64,000 nucleotides of DNA from an uncultured Prochlorococcus sp. (GTDB taxonomy: Bacteria; Cyanobacteriota; Cyanobacteriia; PCC-6307; Cyanobiaceae). The notes beneath the pieces were generated by a model. That model was not told the origin of the DNA. It was given only the letters and a program-made list of their open reading frames with translations, and ran no database searches. Location: contig CACJCK010000002.1 in the NCBI GenBank assembly GCA_902591865.1, forward strand, positions 1 through 64,000, written 5' to 3'. This document shows, one piece after another, positions 21,313-32,425 of this stretch (positions are counted from its first letter, which is position 1; the number at the start of each line of letters is the position of its first letter). Position numbers and translations under genes: made by a program.

Positions 21313-22180
21313 TATATGTTCTCAATTTTAAAAAAAATATTCCAATTAATCCAGAAGAAAATAGAAAAATACTTATAAATTGAGCCATTCTTATACCGCC
21401 ATCGCAGAAAGGTGGAAGTCCACCAATGCATAGTGGGTCAGTTCTTAAACCTTCAATCCAGAATCGTCCAAAGCTATAACTTATTAAATAAAGACAGCTA
21501 ATAAAGCCAGGCCTGAAAAAGTCTGTTTTATTTTGTTTATTAAAGGTAATAATAAGGACGATGAAAATCAAAAGATTCCACAATGACTCATAGAGAAATG
21601 TAGGATGAAAAAATTCATAATTAATAAATTCTAAAGGCCTATTTTGGATAGGTATAAATAATTTCCAAGGCAAATTTGTAGGAACTCCAAAGGCTTCATT
21701 ATTGAAAAAATTTCCCCACCTTCCTATTGATTGTCCAAGAATAATCGAGGGTATTAATATATCTATAAAGGTTTTAAAATTAATTTTTTTCGACTTGCAG
21801 AAATAGATAATAGAAATTAATCCTCCAATTAGACCTCCATGGATTGCTATGCCTCCTTCCCAAACTGCAATAAAAGAAGGTATTTGAATGATGTTATTGA
21901 ATAGTTCAAAAGAAGTAAAAAAGTTCTCTCCGCTATATTGCCTCCACTCAAAAATTACGTAATAAGTTCTAGCTCCAATTATTGAAGAGATTATTAATGA
22001 TGGAAGTATTTCAGTAATGTACTCTGGGTTAATATTTCTTGCCTTTGCTAGTTTTTTAGAGACAAATAGGCCTATTAAAACTGAAACCGAAATAAGAAGT
22101 CCGTACCATCTAATAGTTATAAATCCTAAATTTAAAAAAGTTTCTCCTGGAGATTGTATAAAAGCTTGAAGTATAAGCAT
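21287..22180 (-). CDS. lgt: Prolipoprotein diacylglyceryl transferase
   Basis: [27 protein letters not shown]. Confidence 0.96.
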   Translation of the reverse strand: MLILQAFIQSPGETFLNLGFITIRWYGLLISVSVLIGLFVSKKLAKARNINPEYITEILPSLIISSIIGARTYYVIFEWRQYSGENFFTSFELFNNIIQIPSFIAVWEGGIAIHGGLIGGLISIIYFCKSKKINFKTFIDILIPSIILGQSIGRWGNFFNNEAFGVPTNLPWKLFIPIQNRPLEFINYEFFHPTFLYESLWNLLIFIVLIITFNKQNKTDFFRPGFISCLYLISYSFGRFWIEGLRTDPLCIGGLPPFCDGGIRMAQFISIFLFSSGLIGIFFLKLRTYSGKNRKNG

Positions 22181-22190
22181 TTAGAGAAAG

Positions 22191-23144
22191 TTAAATACCC
22201 TCTGCTGCTTGCACTTTTTCTACTTGTTTTTTCTTTAATACTAAAAGTATTTGTGTTAAGCCTACACCAATGAAGAATGCAATCAATCCAATAACTCTAT
22301 AAGGGCTCTGAAGTACAACCTCAGCATCTAATTGCCCAAAGCCACCAACGTTTGGATCATTAGTAAGAGGGTCACCTACATTAATTTTGTCTTGCGCTTT
22401 TACTATAATTTGAGGACCAACAGGCACTGCTTCAGTAGTTATTTCACCATTATCGTTTTCTATATTGACTTGATAGCTACCATCTTCTATCTTTTCTATT
22501 GAATTTATAATTCCTGTGGTGGAAGAGGTAAATACTACATTATTACTCTTGTCTCCAGTTGGATATACCTGACCTCTACCTCTATTGCCTCCAATATGTA
22601 ACGAGTATTTCCCATAGTGATATTCTTTATTAGTGGATGGGTCAGGGGAAAGTACAGGGAATACGATTTCTTTATTGGTATCGCCAGGTAAAGGTCCTAC
22701 AATAATGATATTATCTTTCTCTTCACTGTAGTTAGTGAAATAAACCCCTTCTGTCTCCTCTTTTATTTCTTCGGTCCATCTTTCTTGTGGAGCAAGTTTA
22801 AAGCCATCAGGCAGCATTACAACTGCACCAACTTGTAATGGGACTTCCGAACCATCAGCCCCTATCTCTTTTAAATCATTTTTGTAGGGTATTTTGACTA
22901 CAGCTTTGAAAACACTGTCTGCTCCAACAGATTGTGGAACCTCTGCAATTGTAGGCATCTGAGCTAGATGACAATTTGCACAGACTATCTTACCTGTTGC
23001 TTCTCTTGGGGATTCGTAGTTTTGCTGAGCCCAAAATGGATAAGCAAAACTGATCTCTGGATAAAATACAATGCTTGAAATGAAAAGCAGAGTACAGATA
23101 AATAAACTTGTTTTTTTCATGATTTGATTTTTAAGACCCTTCAT
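22191..23144 (-). CDS. petA: Cytochrome f (ORF track start at 23234 is likely too early)
   Basis: [27 protein letters not shown]; signal peptide [22 protein letters not shown]-terminal TM. Confidence 0.95.
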   Translation of the reverse strand: MKGLKNQIMKKTSLFICTLLFISSIVFYPEISFAYPFWAQQNYESPREATGKIVCANCHLAQMPTIAEVPQSVGADSVFKAVVKIPYKNDLKEIGADGSEVPLQVGAVVMLPDGFKLAPQERWTEEIKEETEGVYFTNYSEEKDNIIIVGPLPGDTNKEIVFPVLSPDPSTNKEYHYGKYSLHIGGNRGRGQVYPTGDKSNNVVFTSSTTGIINSIEKIEDGSYQVNIENDNGEITTEAVPVGPQIIVKAQDKINVGDPLTNDPNVGGFGQLDAEVVLQSPYRVIGLIAFFIGVGLTQILLVLKKKQVEKVQAAEGI

Positions 23145-23148
23145 TTTT

Positions 23149-23685
23149 TTATGCCCACCATGGATTTTCATTAGTTCTAAAGTCAGTTTCTGACCATTGT
23201 TTGACGAGTACAGCATCATCTTCAATATCGACATGAGCTAGAGCTAAAGATAGAGGCGCAGGCCCTCTTACTACTTTTCCGTTAGTATCGTACTGACTGC
23301 CATGACAAGGACAGATGAATTTATTAGCACCACTATCCCATGGGACAACGCAACCTAAATGAGTACAAATTGCATTTAAACCAAATTCTCCTATTTCCCC
23401 ACCCTCATTAACTATTAAATAAGTTGGATCTCCCTTTAGACCCTGAACTAGACTTCTGTCTCCCGCTTGATGGGTAGCTAACCAACCTGTCTTAGTTATT
23501 GGATTCCCTAATTCGTCTTTAGCAGAAGTTCCACCTCCACCACCGCCTGCTCTTAAAGGCATGAAATAATTCGCTACAGGGTAAAGGGCTCCTAAAGCTA
23601 CACCAGTTGCAGTACCAAATGTAAGAAGATTCATAAATTGCCTTCGACCCATAGAAGGGACATCATTGGAACTTAATTGAGTCAT
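23149..23685 (-). CDS. petC: Rieske iron-sulfur protein of cytochrome b6f
   Basis: [20 protein letters not shown]-terminal GRRQFMN and glycine-rich hinge. Confidence 0.97.
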   Translation of the reverse strand: MTQLSSNDVPSMGRRQFMNLLTFGTATGVALGALYPVANYFMPLRAGGGGGGTSAKDELGNPITKTGWLATHQAGDRSLVQGLKGDPTYLIVNEGGEIGEFGLNAICTHLGCVVPWDSGANKFICPCHGSQYDTNGKVVRGPAPLSLALAHVDIEDDAVLVKQWSETDFRTNENPWWA

Positions 23686-23808
23686 TCGCTACTTGGTTCT
23701 GTTATTTATTAGTTATTATGGAGCAAATTGTTCAGTTTCTGTTGCAAATAGAAAGGACTTTTAATAATTTAAAGTAAAAGTTTAGGAAGTCTTAATTAAT
23801 TGATTTAA

Positions 23809-24126
23809 ATGAACCCATTGCTAGTAGATGAAGTAATACATTATTTGATTCATCGCTGGGGAAAAAAATATGATTTTAGACTCTTTAGAAGAGGAAAATT
23901 CATTTATTTTCAAATGATGTGGAGATTTCTTGGACAGGAATCATTCCCTTTAAGTGAAGATGAATATAAAAAATCGATAGCTGATAAAATCGAGATTTTA
24001 AATAGATGTGGATATTCAGAAGAAGTAAGGGAATGGCTAAAGAAAGTCAATGCTAAGCCAAGGTTAGGTAGAGCTGTCAGCTTGCAATTAGATCTTAATG
24101 AGAAGATGAAAGAGTTTTTGATTTAA
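23809..24126 (+). CDS. DUF3067-type conserved cyanobacterial protein
   Basis: 105 aa, RWGKKYDFRLFRRGKFIYFQMMWRFLGQESFPL. Confidence 0.75.
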   Translation: MNPLLVDEVIHYLIHRWGKKYDFRLFRRGKFIYFQMMWRFLGQESFPLSEDEYKKSIADKIEILNRCGYSEEVREWLKKVNAKPRLGRAVSLQLDLNEKMKEFLI

Positions 24127-24853
24127 GATTTTCTGATAAGTAAGTTAATCCAGTACCCACAAAAAATAAAAACACAATAGATATAGATAGTAATGACATA
24201 GTCAATGGGTCAGTTGAAGGGGTAATCACTGCAGATAATACTGCAGAGGAAATTACAACTATCTTCCAATTCGAAATCATTTTTTCTGTTGTGATTATTC
24301 CAAGAGAACCAAGAATAAATTGTAATACTGGCAATTGAAAAGCTATTGCAGTGCTAGACATTAATAAGAGAACAAAATCAAAATATCTTTCTATAGACCA
24401 AGTTGGTTCAACAATATCAGCACCGAAACTAATGAAGAAATTTATTGCTGCAGGGACTAATATCCACCATGAAAAAATTAATCCTAAAAAAAATAGAAGA
24501 CCTGAACCAAAAACTGCAGGCAATATAAGGCTTTTTTCTTGTTTTGTTAAGCCAGGAGAAATGAATAATATTATTTGATAAAAAATATAAGGCATAGAAA
24601 CTATCAATCCGCTGTAACCTGCAACTTTAATAGCGACAAATAAAAACTCTCCTGGAGCAAGTTGTAGTAAATGAATATCACCAGCTGGAATTTCTAAAAA
24701 AAATATTAATGGCTTTATGATGAGAAAACTAAAGAATATTGAAATAAGTATTGAGTAAATTGAGTGTAGTATCCTTTGACGAAGCTCCTCTAAATGATCA
24801 CTAAAAGTCATCGAATCTGATAATTTTTTTTCACTTTGACCTGTACCACTCAT
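24095..24853 (-). CDS. tatC: Twin-arginine translocase subunit TatC
   Basis: SFSDHLEELRQRI-like start (MTFSDHLEELRQRILHS), six TM. Confidence 0.95.
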   Translation of the reverse strand: MSGTGQSEKKLSDSMTFSDHLEELRQRILHSIYSILISIFFSFLIIKPLIFFLEIPAGDIHLLQLAPGEFLFVAIKVAGYSGLIVSMPYIFYQIILFISPGLTKQEKSLILPAVFGSGLLFFLGLIFSWWILVPAAINFFISFGADIVEPTWSIERYFDFVLLLMSSTAIAFQLPVLQFILGSLGIITTEKMISNWKIVVISSAVLSAVITPSTDPLTMSLLSISIVFLFFVGTGLTYLSENLKSKTLSSSH

Positions 24854-24933
24854 TATTATTTGAAAAAAATTGTGTAAGAAAAAGGTTTAAAACTACTATT
24901 GTCAAAGTCCAATTTATTTTTCGATAAACTTAA

Positions 24934-25194
24934 TTATTTGCTTAATTTAGGATTTGTTGGATCTGGTAATAAGAAAGGAGGGGCATCATTTAAAGATGAC
25001 TCACCATAAGTTTCATATTCTCTATATCCACCCATTTTCCCATTTGTTTTCATTAAAGCGCTTACGAAGGCAAGTAGCAAAAAAACAGTAGGAGCTCCAA
25101 TTATTAGTGCAGCACCAAATAGATATCCAACAATAAATTCTGGAAAACTATGATTTCCTAAAAATTCATGAGTTCCTAAAAGAAAATCAAACAT
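24934..25194 (-). CDS. Conserved small membrane protein
   Basis: 86 aa with hydrophobic segment GYLFGAALIIGAPTVFLLLAFVSAL; proline-rich tail. Confidence 0.65.
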   Translation of the reverse strand: MFDFLLGTHEFLGNHSFPEFIVGYLFGAALIIGAPTVFLLLAFVSALMKTNGKMGGYREYETYGESSLNDAPPFLLPDPTNPKLSK

Positions 25195-25223
25195 TTAGAT
25201 TTAAAAATTTTTATTATTATAAA

Positions 25224-26948
25224 CTAAATTATTGTTTTAGGATTTTTTTTAATGTAATCTTCTCCTCTTGTAGGATTTCCCCAAATAATTTCTCCATTTT
25301 TAAAGGAAACGCAACCCGGTCCTCCGTTTTTGATTTTTTGCAAATCTTTAATCTTTACTAAATTAATTGGAACTTTAATGTTTCTTTTTGCCTTACTAAA
25401 TAAAGCAGCTAAATCTGCAGCTATTTGAAGATCTTGTTCAGATGCTTCTTGAGATGAAGACTTCAAAACTACATGACTGCCTGGTGATTCCTGTGCATGA
25501 AACCATAAATCGCCTTTTTTTGAGAACTTAAAGCTTATTAAATCATTTTGCCTCATATTTCGCCCTACCTGAAGCTTTAATCCTGTGGGAGTGTTAACTT
25601 GAATTGGTGAAGACTCTATCTCATATGTACTTTTCTGATCTTCTCTTTGCTTCTTGATATTGATATTAAACTCGTTACAAATTTCTTCCATAATTTCTTC
25701 AAGTAGTTTGATTCTCATAGAAAGTTTTTCATGATTTAAAGAATTTAAATTTTCTAGAAGCGTAGTGAATTCGTCTAATCTCTCTATATTTGTTTTGTAA
25801 ATACTTAATCTTTCTTTTATTAATTCTCTAGATCTCTTTAGTTTTTTTGATTTTTTATATAGTTTTTGTCCCTTTATAATGTCTTGTTTTTTAATTTCAT
25901 GTGAAGAGAATATAATATCAGCTTTTTCTTTACATAACTCGTAGTTTTCTGATTTTGTCAGAAGATCATATTGAATATTTAAATTCTTTTTCTCAGTATT
26001 GGTCTGTTTAAAAATTATCCCTTCAATTTTCTTTTCCAATAATTCAAGTTTTTTTTGTTTCAGATGATAATCATAATAATTCTCTAAGCTTGTGCATAAA
26101 TCTATTTTATTTTCGCAATTAATTTCCTTATCAAAAAACCAAACGCTATAAAAATCTTTGTTGAATGTAGAAAAGTTAAAGTTATTGTTTTTAAACCTGT
26201 TTATCCAAATCTTCCAATTTTTAAATATCTCTTTTAAGTCTGAGTTGCTGATGAAATCAATATTTTTTCCCATTATTTCTGAATTAACAGTTGTGCTAAC
26301 AACCTCTAATTGTTTTGTGAGGATAGGGCTTACTCCTTGATAGGTATTTATTAAACAGTATTTCAAAGACTCAGGTACTATTGAAATTGAGTCTTTCCAT
26401 GATTGAAAAGACTCATCTTCTCTAGGTTGTTTTTTGAGATTGACTGGAGGGTCAGAATAAATTGATCCTGTTGAAATTGTTCTAAAACTAGATTGACTGG
26501 ATTTAATTTGTTTACCAACGGCAATTATTTTATGTTTATTATCCAGATAAAAAATATTACTATGTTTTCCCATTAATTCAAAAATTAAATACTTATTAAT
26601 TTCATCTCCAGGTTTTTTCGCAAAACTAAATTTTATAACTCTCTCGAAATCATCTTGATCAATCGAAATTAAAGCCATATACTTTAATCCATATCTTATT
26701 TGTTTAGAAAGTGTGCTTTCTCTCCCAATCTTTTCTGGCTTATTTATCTTTAGTATTCTTGGAGAGTCTCCATTCCATGAAACTTCTAACCATGTTTGAG
26801 AATCAACTCCTCTGAAACATAATTGAATTGTATTAGGCTCTGGTTGTTGGGCAGTCTCAAACTTTGTAGGTAAGATGTTCTTTGTCAAATAATGCAAGAC
26901 AGATCTAATAGATGTAATATCCATTATCTGTGGAACACCTTTTCGCAT
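25224..26948 (-). CDS. NFACT-family protein (Rqc2/RqcH/FbpA homolog)
   Basis: N-terminal NFACT pattern, coiled coil, C-terminal DLWFHAQESPGSHVVLKS. Confidence 0.9.
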   Translation of the reverse strand: MRKGVPQIMDITSIRSVLHYLTKNILPTKFETAQQPEPNTIQLCFRGVDSQTWLEVSWNGDSPRILKINKPEKIGRESTLSKQIRYGLKYMALISIDQDDFERVIKFSFAKKPGDEINKYLIFELMGKHSNIFYLDNKHKIIAVGKQIKSSQSSFRTISTGSIYSDPPVNLKKQPREDESFQSWKDSISIVPESLKYCLINTYQGVSPILTKQLEVVSTTVNSEIMGKNIDFISNSDLKEIFKNWKIWINRFKNNNFNFSTFNKDFYSVWFFDKEINCENKIDLCTSLENYYDYHLKQKKLELLEKKIEGIIFKQTNTEKKNLNIQYDLLTKSENYELCKEKADIIFSSHEIKKQDIIKGQKLYKKSKKLKRSRELIKERLSIYKTNIERLDEFTTLLENLNSLNHEKLSMRIKLLEEIMEEICNEFNINIKKQREDQKSTYEIESSPIQVNTPTGLKLQVGRNMRQNDLISFKFSKKGDLWFHAQESPGSHVVLKSSSQEASEQDLQIAADLAALFSKAKRNIKVPINLVKIKDLQKIKNGGPGCVSFKNGEIIWGNPTRGEDYIKKNPKTII

Positions 26949-26997
26949 TATTCCTTTTTAATTCACAAGATGTTTATTTTACTGTAAAAAATTTAAT

Positions 26998-27552
26998 ATG
27001 AAAAATCAAAAAAAACTTATTATCCTTACTGGACCCAGCGGGGTAGGGAAAGGAACAGTTGTTAAAGAAATATTAGGTAAAGAAAAAAATTTTTGGCTTT
27101 CAATATCTGCAACTACTAGAGAACCAAGAAAGGGAGAAAAGGAAGGAGAAAATTATTATTTCTTAAAACAAGAAAAGTTTAAAGAAATGATTGAACAAAA
27201 CCTTTTCCTTGAATGGGCTCAATTTGCCGGAAACTACTATGGAACGCCTTTGTCTTCTGTTAATGAGAAAATAAAAAAGGGATTTACTGTACTACTTGAA
27301 ATTGAAGTAGAGGGTGCAAGGCAAATAAAAAATAAGTTTCCTAATTCACAGTCAATATTTTTACTTCCTCCGGATAAAGAAGAGTTAGAGAGAAGAATAA
27401 GAAATAGAGGTACAGAAAAAGAAAAGGAAATTAAAAAAAGACTCTCAAGAGCTAATTATGAGATTTCAGTATCAAATGAATTTGATTTTGCATTAACAAA
27501 TCAAAATGTTGATGAAACAGCAAAAAAAATAATCAAGTTAATAAAAACTTGA
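26998..27552 (+). CDS. gmk: Guanylate kinase
   Basis: LTGPSGVGKGTVV, ISATTREPRKGEKEGENYYF. Confidence 0.96.
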   Translation: MKNQKKLIILTGPSGVGKGTVVKEILGKEKNFWLSISATTREPRKGEKEGENYYFLKQEKFKEMIEQNLFLEWAQFAGNYYGTPLSSVNEKIKKGFTVLLEIEVEGARQIKNKFPNSQSIFLLPPDKEELERRIRNRGTEKEKEIKKRLSRANYEISVSNEFDFALTNQNVDETAKKIIKLIKT

Positions 27553-27566
27553 TTATTTTTTATTTA

Positions 27567-27701
27567 TCAACTCATTGGATGGAATAATAAATCTGGGAAA
27601 AACCTATTAAATTCAATAATTATTCCAGCTGTAAGGCTTAGCCAAATTGCTGCTACTACTGGAGCAGATCTGACAAATTTTGTATTTAGAATTTTGAACA
27701 T
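27567..27701 (-). CDS. psaJ: Photosystem I subunit IX (PsaJ), 44 aa, not in ORF track
   Basis: [44 protein letters not shown]; immediately downstream of psaF. Confidence 0.93.
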   Translation of the reverse strand: MFKILNTKFVRSAPVVAAIWLSLTAGIIIEFNRFFPDLLFHPMS

Positions 27702-27728
27702 TTGTTTTATGAAAGTTTTTAAGGATGT

Positions 27729-28292
27729 TTAGCGAGGACCATTAAGTGTAATATTGTTATCTTTCTCTCTTAAATCTCCATTTCTACCTTGTTTATTAGC
27801 AAGAAGAGGCCATTGAGCTCCTTTTACAAGACATTTTCTGGCTAAGTCTAGGTCAATAATGATCTCAAGATCTGCTGGATTCTTAGTCTTTTTTGATTCA
27901 ATGAGATACTCTCTTCCTGACCAACCTATAATTCCAGCAATATAAATAAACAATACTCCGGGAATAAGTAAATCTCCTTCATGACCTCTATTTAGAAGGG
28001 CCCCCCATGGCTCAAGAGGAGGTCCAATTATTAAATGAGGAAGACCATCATCTCCGCATGATGCTTTTCCATATCTTTCAAATCTTGCTATGTCTTTTTG
28101 AGTAGTTGCAGAATTTGCTCTCTCAATGAATTTAGGATTTTCAGAGCATTTTGTGAGGGCTGAAGCGGTATATTCTGTGCTAGCTCTATCTGCGTTTAAG
28201 GCAGGCCCATTTGCAGCTAGAGCAATTGGAGTAATTCCGAGGAACAGAAAAACTGAGGTTATGATTGAAAAAAAGAATTTCATAAGTTGCAA
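27729..28292 (-). CDS. psaF: Photosystem I subunit III (PsaF)
   Basis: Signal peptide, LTKCSENPKF, CGDDGLPHLI. Confidence 0.96.
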   Translation of the reverse strand: MQLMKFFFSIITSVFLFLGITPIALAANGPALNADRASTEYTASALTKCSENPKFIERANSATTQKDIARFERYGKASCGDDGLPHLIIGPPLEPWGALLNRGHEGDLLIPGVLFIYIAGIIGWSGREYLIESKKTKNPADLEIIIDLDLARKCLVKGAQWPLLANKQGRNGDLREKDNNITLNGPR

Positions 28293-28357
28293 TCTTTAAT
28301 TCCTTATAGTGTGTTAAGTAAGAAATTAATATTAAAATAGAACAAGTTGAATCAAAA

Positions 28358-29428
28358 ATGCATAAAGTTTTAGCTATTGAAACAAGTTGTGATGAGACAT
28401 CTGTCTCAATAGTTTCTAATATTGCCGATACTTTCAGAATACATTCAAATATAATTGCCTCTCAAATTGAAGATCATTCAAAATGGGGAGGGGTTGTTCC
28501 TGAACTTGCAGCTAGAAAACATTTAGAATTATTACCTTTTGTTTTAGATAAGGCTCTAGAAGAAGCAAAAATTAAAATTGAGGAAGTCGATTATATTGCT
28601 TCAACTGTAGCTCCTGGATTAGTTGGTTGTTTACGAGTGGGCTCTATAACTGCAAGATCACTTTGCATGTTACATTCAAAACCATTTTTGGGAATTCATC
28701 ATTTGGAGGGGCATTTATCTTCAATTCTATTTTCAGAAAACTATCCAAAGAAATCTTTTCTTACATTACTTGTTAGCGGAGGGCATACTGAATTGATAAA
28801 GGTAGATGATAGTAGAGGGATGCTAAGACTTGGGAAAAGTTTTGATGATGCTGCGGGTGAAGCCTTTGATAAAGTTGGCAGACTTTTAGGCCTTAGTTAT
28901 CCAGGAGGACCGGCAATTGAAAAGATTGCTAAAAATGGGGACCCAATGAAATTTAATTTACCAAAATGTAAGATCTCTGATAAAAAAGGTGGATTTCTTA
29001 AATATGATTTTTCTTTTAGTGGTTTAAAAACAGCCGTATTAAGATTAGTTGAGAAAATAAATTTGGCTGGGAATACCGTTCCAATTCCAGATATTGCTGC
29101 AAGTTTTGAGAGAGTAGTGGCAGAGGTCTTGGTAGAGAGAACAATAAAATGCGCAGAAGATCATAGCTTGGATAATGTAGTTGTAGTTGGGGGAGTGGCT
29201 GCTAACAATACATTAAGAAAAATGATGATTAGTGAAGCTAGTAAAAAATCTATTAAAGTTCATTTAGCGCCACTTGATCTTTGTACAGATAATGCGGCAA
29301 TGATTGGAGCAGCGGCATTGTCCAGAATCAAATTTAAGGATCATTTAAGTTCCCTTAAATTAGGCGTCGCGGGAAGACTATCAATTGAACAAGCAAATAC
29401 CCTTTATGAAGAAAACCCTCCTTTCTAA
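28358..29428 (+). CDS. tsaD: tRNA N6-adenosine threonylcarbamoyltransferase
   Basis: LAIETSCDETSVSIV, HLEGHLSSIL, VVVGGVAANNTLR. Confidence 0.97.
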   Translation: MHKVLAIETSCDETSVSIVSNIADTFRIHSNIIASQIEDHSKWGGVVPELAARKHLELLPFVLDKALEEAKIKIEEVDYIASTVAPGLVGCLRVGSITARSLCMLHSKPFLGIHHLEGHLSSILFSENYPKKSFLTLLVSGGHTELIKVDDSRGMLRLGKSFDDAAGEAFDKVGRLLGLSYPGGPAIEKIAKNGDPMKFNLPKCKISDKKGGFLKYDFSFSGLKTAVLRLVEKINLAGNTVPIPDIAASFERVVAEVLVERTIKCAEDHSLDNVVVVGGVAANNTLRKMMISEASKKSIKVHLAPLDLCTDNAAMIGAAALSRIKFKDHLSSLKLGVAGRLSIEQANTLYEENPPF

Positions 29429-29433
29429 TTTCA

Positions 29434-29610
29434 ATGAACAAACAACCTAAAATCGAGATTAAAGAGACAAAAAACTTCGTTGATAAAAAGGAATTGAATT
29501 TGTGGAAAAGAGGTTTTACCCCTCAAGCTGAAATATGGAATGGAAGGATGGCAACTGTTGGTATAGGAATTATTTTTATAATTATTGCTTTAATAAGCCA
29601 GTTTTCTTAA
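29434..29610 (+). CDS. High-light-inducible (Hli/CAB-like) protein, 58 aa, not in ORF track
   Basis: MNKQPKIEIKETKNFVDKKELNLWKRGFTPQAEIWNGRMATVGIGIIFIIIALISQFS; ExWNGRMA chlorophyll-binding motif. Confidence 0.9.
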   Translation: MNKQPKIEIKETKNFVDKKELNLWKRGFTPQAEIWNGRMATVGIGIIFIIIALISQFS

Positions 29611-29771
29611 TAGAAATAAAATTAATTTTCTTAAAACTATTTTTGAAAGAATTTTTAAAATACTCTTGTTCAGCCGATGCATTAAATTAAAAAGTATTGT
29701 TTTTATTGGACTAGAGATAAGATTATTGATTTAATCAAAATAATGAATGTTTTTATTATTTATAATTTTAT

Positions 29772-30977
29772 ATGACGCCTGAAAGGCTTGGATTACTTTG
29801 GGGGATAACTGTATTTGCAGGCGCTTGCGCTCGATTATTTTCTTCTTTTACAGGATTTCCAAGTGTCGTTATTTTATTGCTTTCTGGATTATTAATTGGA
29901 AGATCAGGATTAGGACTTGTTGAGCCTTTAGATCTCGGGCAAGGGCTTGAAACTATTGTGGGGCTTTTGGTCTGTTTGGTTCTTTTTGAAGGGGGATTAA
30001 ATTTAAAACTGCCTGAGGGGAATATAAGAAATACTGTTTTAAAAATTTCATTGGTAAGACTTTTTATTTCATTATCAGCTGGAATTTTCATTGCTCATTG
30101 GCTGGCTGGCCTCTCATGGCAAGTCGCAGGCATATATAGTGCCATAGTTCTAGCTACTGGACCAACAGTTGTCTCTCCATTAGTGGAACAAATAAAATTA
30201 GCTTCCCCACTTTCGGAAGTTTTAAAAGCTGAGGGGTTGCTGCTTGAGCCAATTGGTGCAGTACTAGCATTACTTCTTTTAGAATTAACTTTAGGGGACC
30301 TTCGTGGGATTAACGATGTATTTATAGCGTTAATGCAAAGATTAGGGGGAGGAGTTTTAATCGGATTAAGTGCAGGATGGTTACTATCAGAAATTTTAAA
30401 AAAAATAAAAAATGAAGCATCATTTGGTATAGAGCTTCAAGTTACCCTTGGATTTATTTTCCTTGTATATGGAATTTGCGAATATTTTTTACCAGAATCA
30501 GGCTTGCCGGCTTCAGTTGCGGCAGGTTTTATTGTAGGCAAAAGAGAAGTTATAGATAAGGAGAGATTGGATAATCTAATAGGTGAATTAGCTCAATTAG
30601 CAATAACAGTTCTTTTCCCTCTTTTGGCCGCTGACGTTTCATGGGGTGAATTAAGTCCGCTAGGCTGGGGAGGGGTTGTTTGCGTTTTTATGTTGATGGT
30701 AATTGTTCGCCCTATCTCTATCTGGATAGCAACTATGGGGAGAGACTTTAACTTAAAAGAAAAAATATTTTTAGCCTGGTTAGCCCCAAGAGGTATTGTC
30801 ACTGCAGCTGTAGCTTCTCTTTTTTCTATCAGATTAGAGCAGGCTGGTATCCTTGGAGCTGGCCGTCTACAAGGTTTAGTTTTTCTCACTATTTTGATGA
30901 CAGTAGGAATACAAGGACTTTCAGCTAAACCTTTGGTAAATAGACTTAAATTAGGCCAAAAAAATAATTTTGATTGA
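29772..30977 (+). CDS. Na+/H+ antiporter, CPA1 (NhaP-like) family
   Basis: About 12 TM, ATGPTVVSPLVEQIK, WLAPRGIVTAAVASLF. Confidence 0.88.
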   Translation: MTPERLGLLWGITVFAGACARLFSSFTGFPSVVILLLSGLLIGRSGLGLVEPLDLGQGLETIVGLLVCLVLFEGGLNLKLPEGNIRNTVLKISLVRLFISLSAGIFIAHWLAGLSWQVAGIYSAIVLATGPTVVSPLVEQIKLASPLSEVLKAEGLLLEPIGAVLALLLLELTLGDLRGINDVFIALMQRLGGGVLIGLSAGWLLSEILKKIKNEASFGIELQVTLGFIFLVYGICEYFLPESGLPASVAAGFIVGKREVIDKERLDNLIGELAQLAITVLFPLLAADVSWGELSPLGWGGVVCVFMLMVIVRPISIWIATMGRDFNLKEKIFLAWLAPRGIVTAAVASLFSIRLEQAGILGAGRLQGLVFLTILMTVGIQGLSAKPLVNRLKLGQKNNFD

Positions 30978-32408
30978 TTAAAGACATCTTTCAATTCGAG
31001 TTCTATCAGTTTTACTCTCTGCGAAAAGATCCCAACTTTGAATTAAATCTGGCCCACTGAGAGATCCAAAAAAGGCTACTCTTAATGATTTCATTAATAT
31101 CCCTTTTTTAATATTATGCTTTTTTGAGATTTCGTTTATTATTTCTTTAGCTTTCTCTTTATTTAGTTTTATAGTATTTTGCGCGATTAAATAATTTAAG
31201 ATTAGTTTTAAAGATAATTTGCTTTCCCGGGTTTCCAGAAAATCTTGACCTTCTTTTTGAATTGCAGGTATTAAGAAAAATGGTTTTGATTGATCAATTG
31301 AATCTTTTAAAAGAGTCATAGAGTCTCTTATCAAAATTGCTAATTTATTAGCCCATTCTTGAGATGGCGGCTCCCAACCATTGTCATCCCAGTATTTTCT
31401 CATGATTTCAATTAACTTTTTTGATTCCATCTTTTTTATATATTGAGAATTAATCCAGTTGAGTTTTTCCCAACTAAATTTGGCTCCAGCTTTATTTATT
31501 TCTGATAAGTCAAAAATTTCAGATATCTCTTCAAGTGAAAGTATTTCTCTGTCGGCAGATTTTGGAGACCAACCTAAAAATGCCATATAGTTCGATAGGG
31601 CCTCGGGTAAATATCCCATTTCTCTAAATTCGTCGATTGAAGTAACGCAATCTCTCTTAGATAATTTTTTCCCTTCGCTATTTAGTATTAAGGGTGTATG
31701 CGAAAAAGTTGGTAAATTAAAATTTAATGCTTTATAAATCAATATTTGTTTTGCAGTGTTCGAGATATGGTCTTCACCCCTTACAACGTGAGTAATATTC
31801 ATGAAATTATCATCAACTACAACTGCAAGATTATACAAGGGATCCCCAATCTCATATCCCTTAGCCCTTCTTGATAAAACTAAATCACCGCCCAAATCCT
31901 TGCCTTGCCATTTGATTTCGCCTCTTATCTGATCTACCCATTTAATATCAATTTTTTCATCAATCTTAAATCTTATTACTGAAGTCCGCCCTTGGGATAT
32001 GAATGTTTCTATTTCTTCTTTTGAAAGACTTCTGTGTCTATTATCATGCTTTGGAGGTAATCCTTTCTTTTTTTGTTCTTCTCTTAATTCAGATATTTCA
32101 TCTTCTGATGTGAAGCACCTATATGCAGCTCCACATTCCAATAGTTTTTTGATATAACTTTTATGAATCGAAATTCGGTCACTTTGCTTTATAGGTTCTT
32201 CATCCCATTTAAGTCCAAGCCATTTCAAGCCCTCTAATATATTTTTTGTATATTCAGATTTAGATCGAAGAAGATCTGTATCTTCTATTCTGATAAGAAA
32301 TTTTCCACCTATTTTTTGTGCATATAACCAATTGAATAGTGCTGTTCGCGCTGTCCCAATATGAAATAAACCCGTTGGACTTGGGGCTAGTCTTAAACGT
32401 TTTTCCAA
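30978..32408 (-). CDS. gltX: Glutamyl-tRNA synthetase
   Basis: RLAPSPTGLFHIGTARTALFNWL, KLSKRD. Confidence 0.97.
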   Translation of the reverse strand: MEKRLRLAPSPTGLFHIGTARTALFNWLYAQKIGGKFLIRIEDTDLLRSKSEYTKNILEGLKWLGLKWDEEPIKQSDRISIHKSYIKKLLECGAAYRCFTSEDEISELREEQKKKGLPPKHDNRHRSLSKEEIETFISQGRTSVIRFKIDEKIDIKWVDQIRGEIKWQGKDLGGDLVLSRRAKGYEIGDPLYNLAVVVDDNFMNITHVVRGEDHISNTAKQILIYKALNFNLPTFSHTPLILNSEGKKLSKRDCVTSIDEFREMGYLPEALSNYMAFLGWSPKSADREILSLEEISEIFDLSEINKAGAKFSWEKLNWINSQYIKKMESKKLIEIMRKYWDDNGWEPPSQEWANKLAILIRDSMTLLKDSIDQSKPFFLIPAIQKEGQDFLETRESKLSLKLILNYLIAQNTIKLNKEKAKEIINEISKKHNIKKGILMKSLRVAFFGSLSGPDLIQSWDLFAESKTDRTRIERCL

Positions 32409-32425
32409 ATTTCTTTTAGAAAAAA

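Noticed and set aside
23145-23234. N-terminal extension of the petA ORF ([30 protein letters not shown]...)
   Set aside because: Overlaps petC coding sequence; signal peptide starts at [13 protein letters not shown], so the extension is an open-frame artefact
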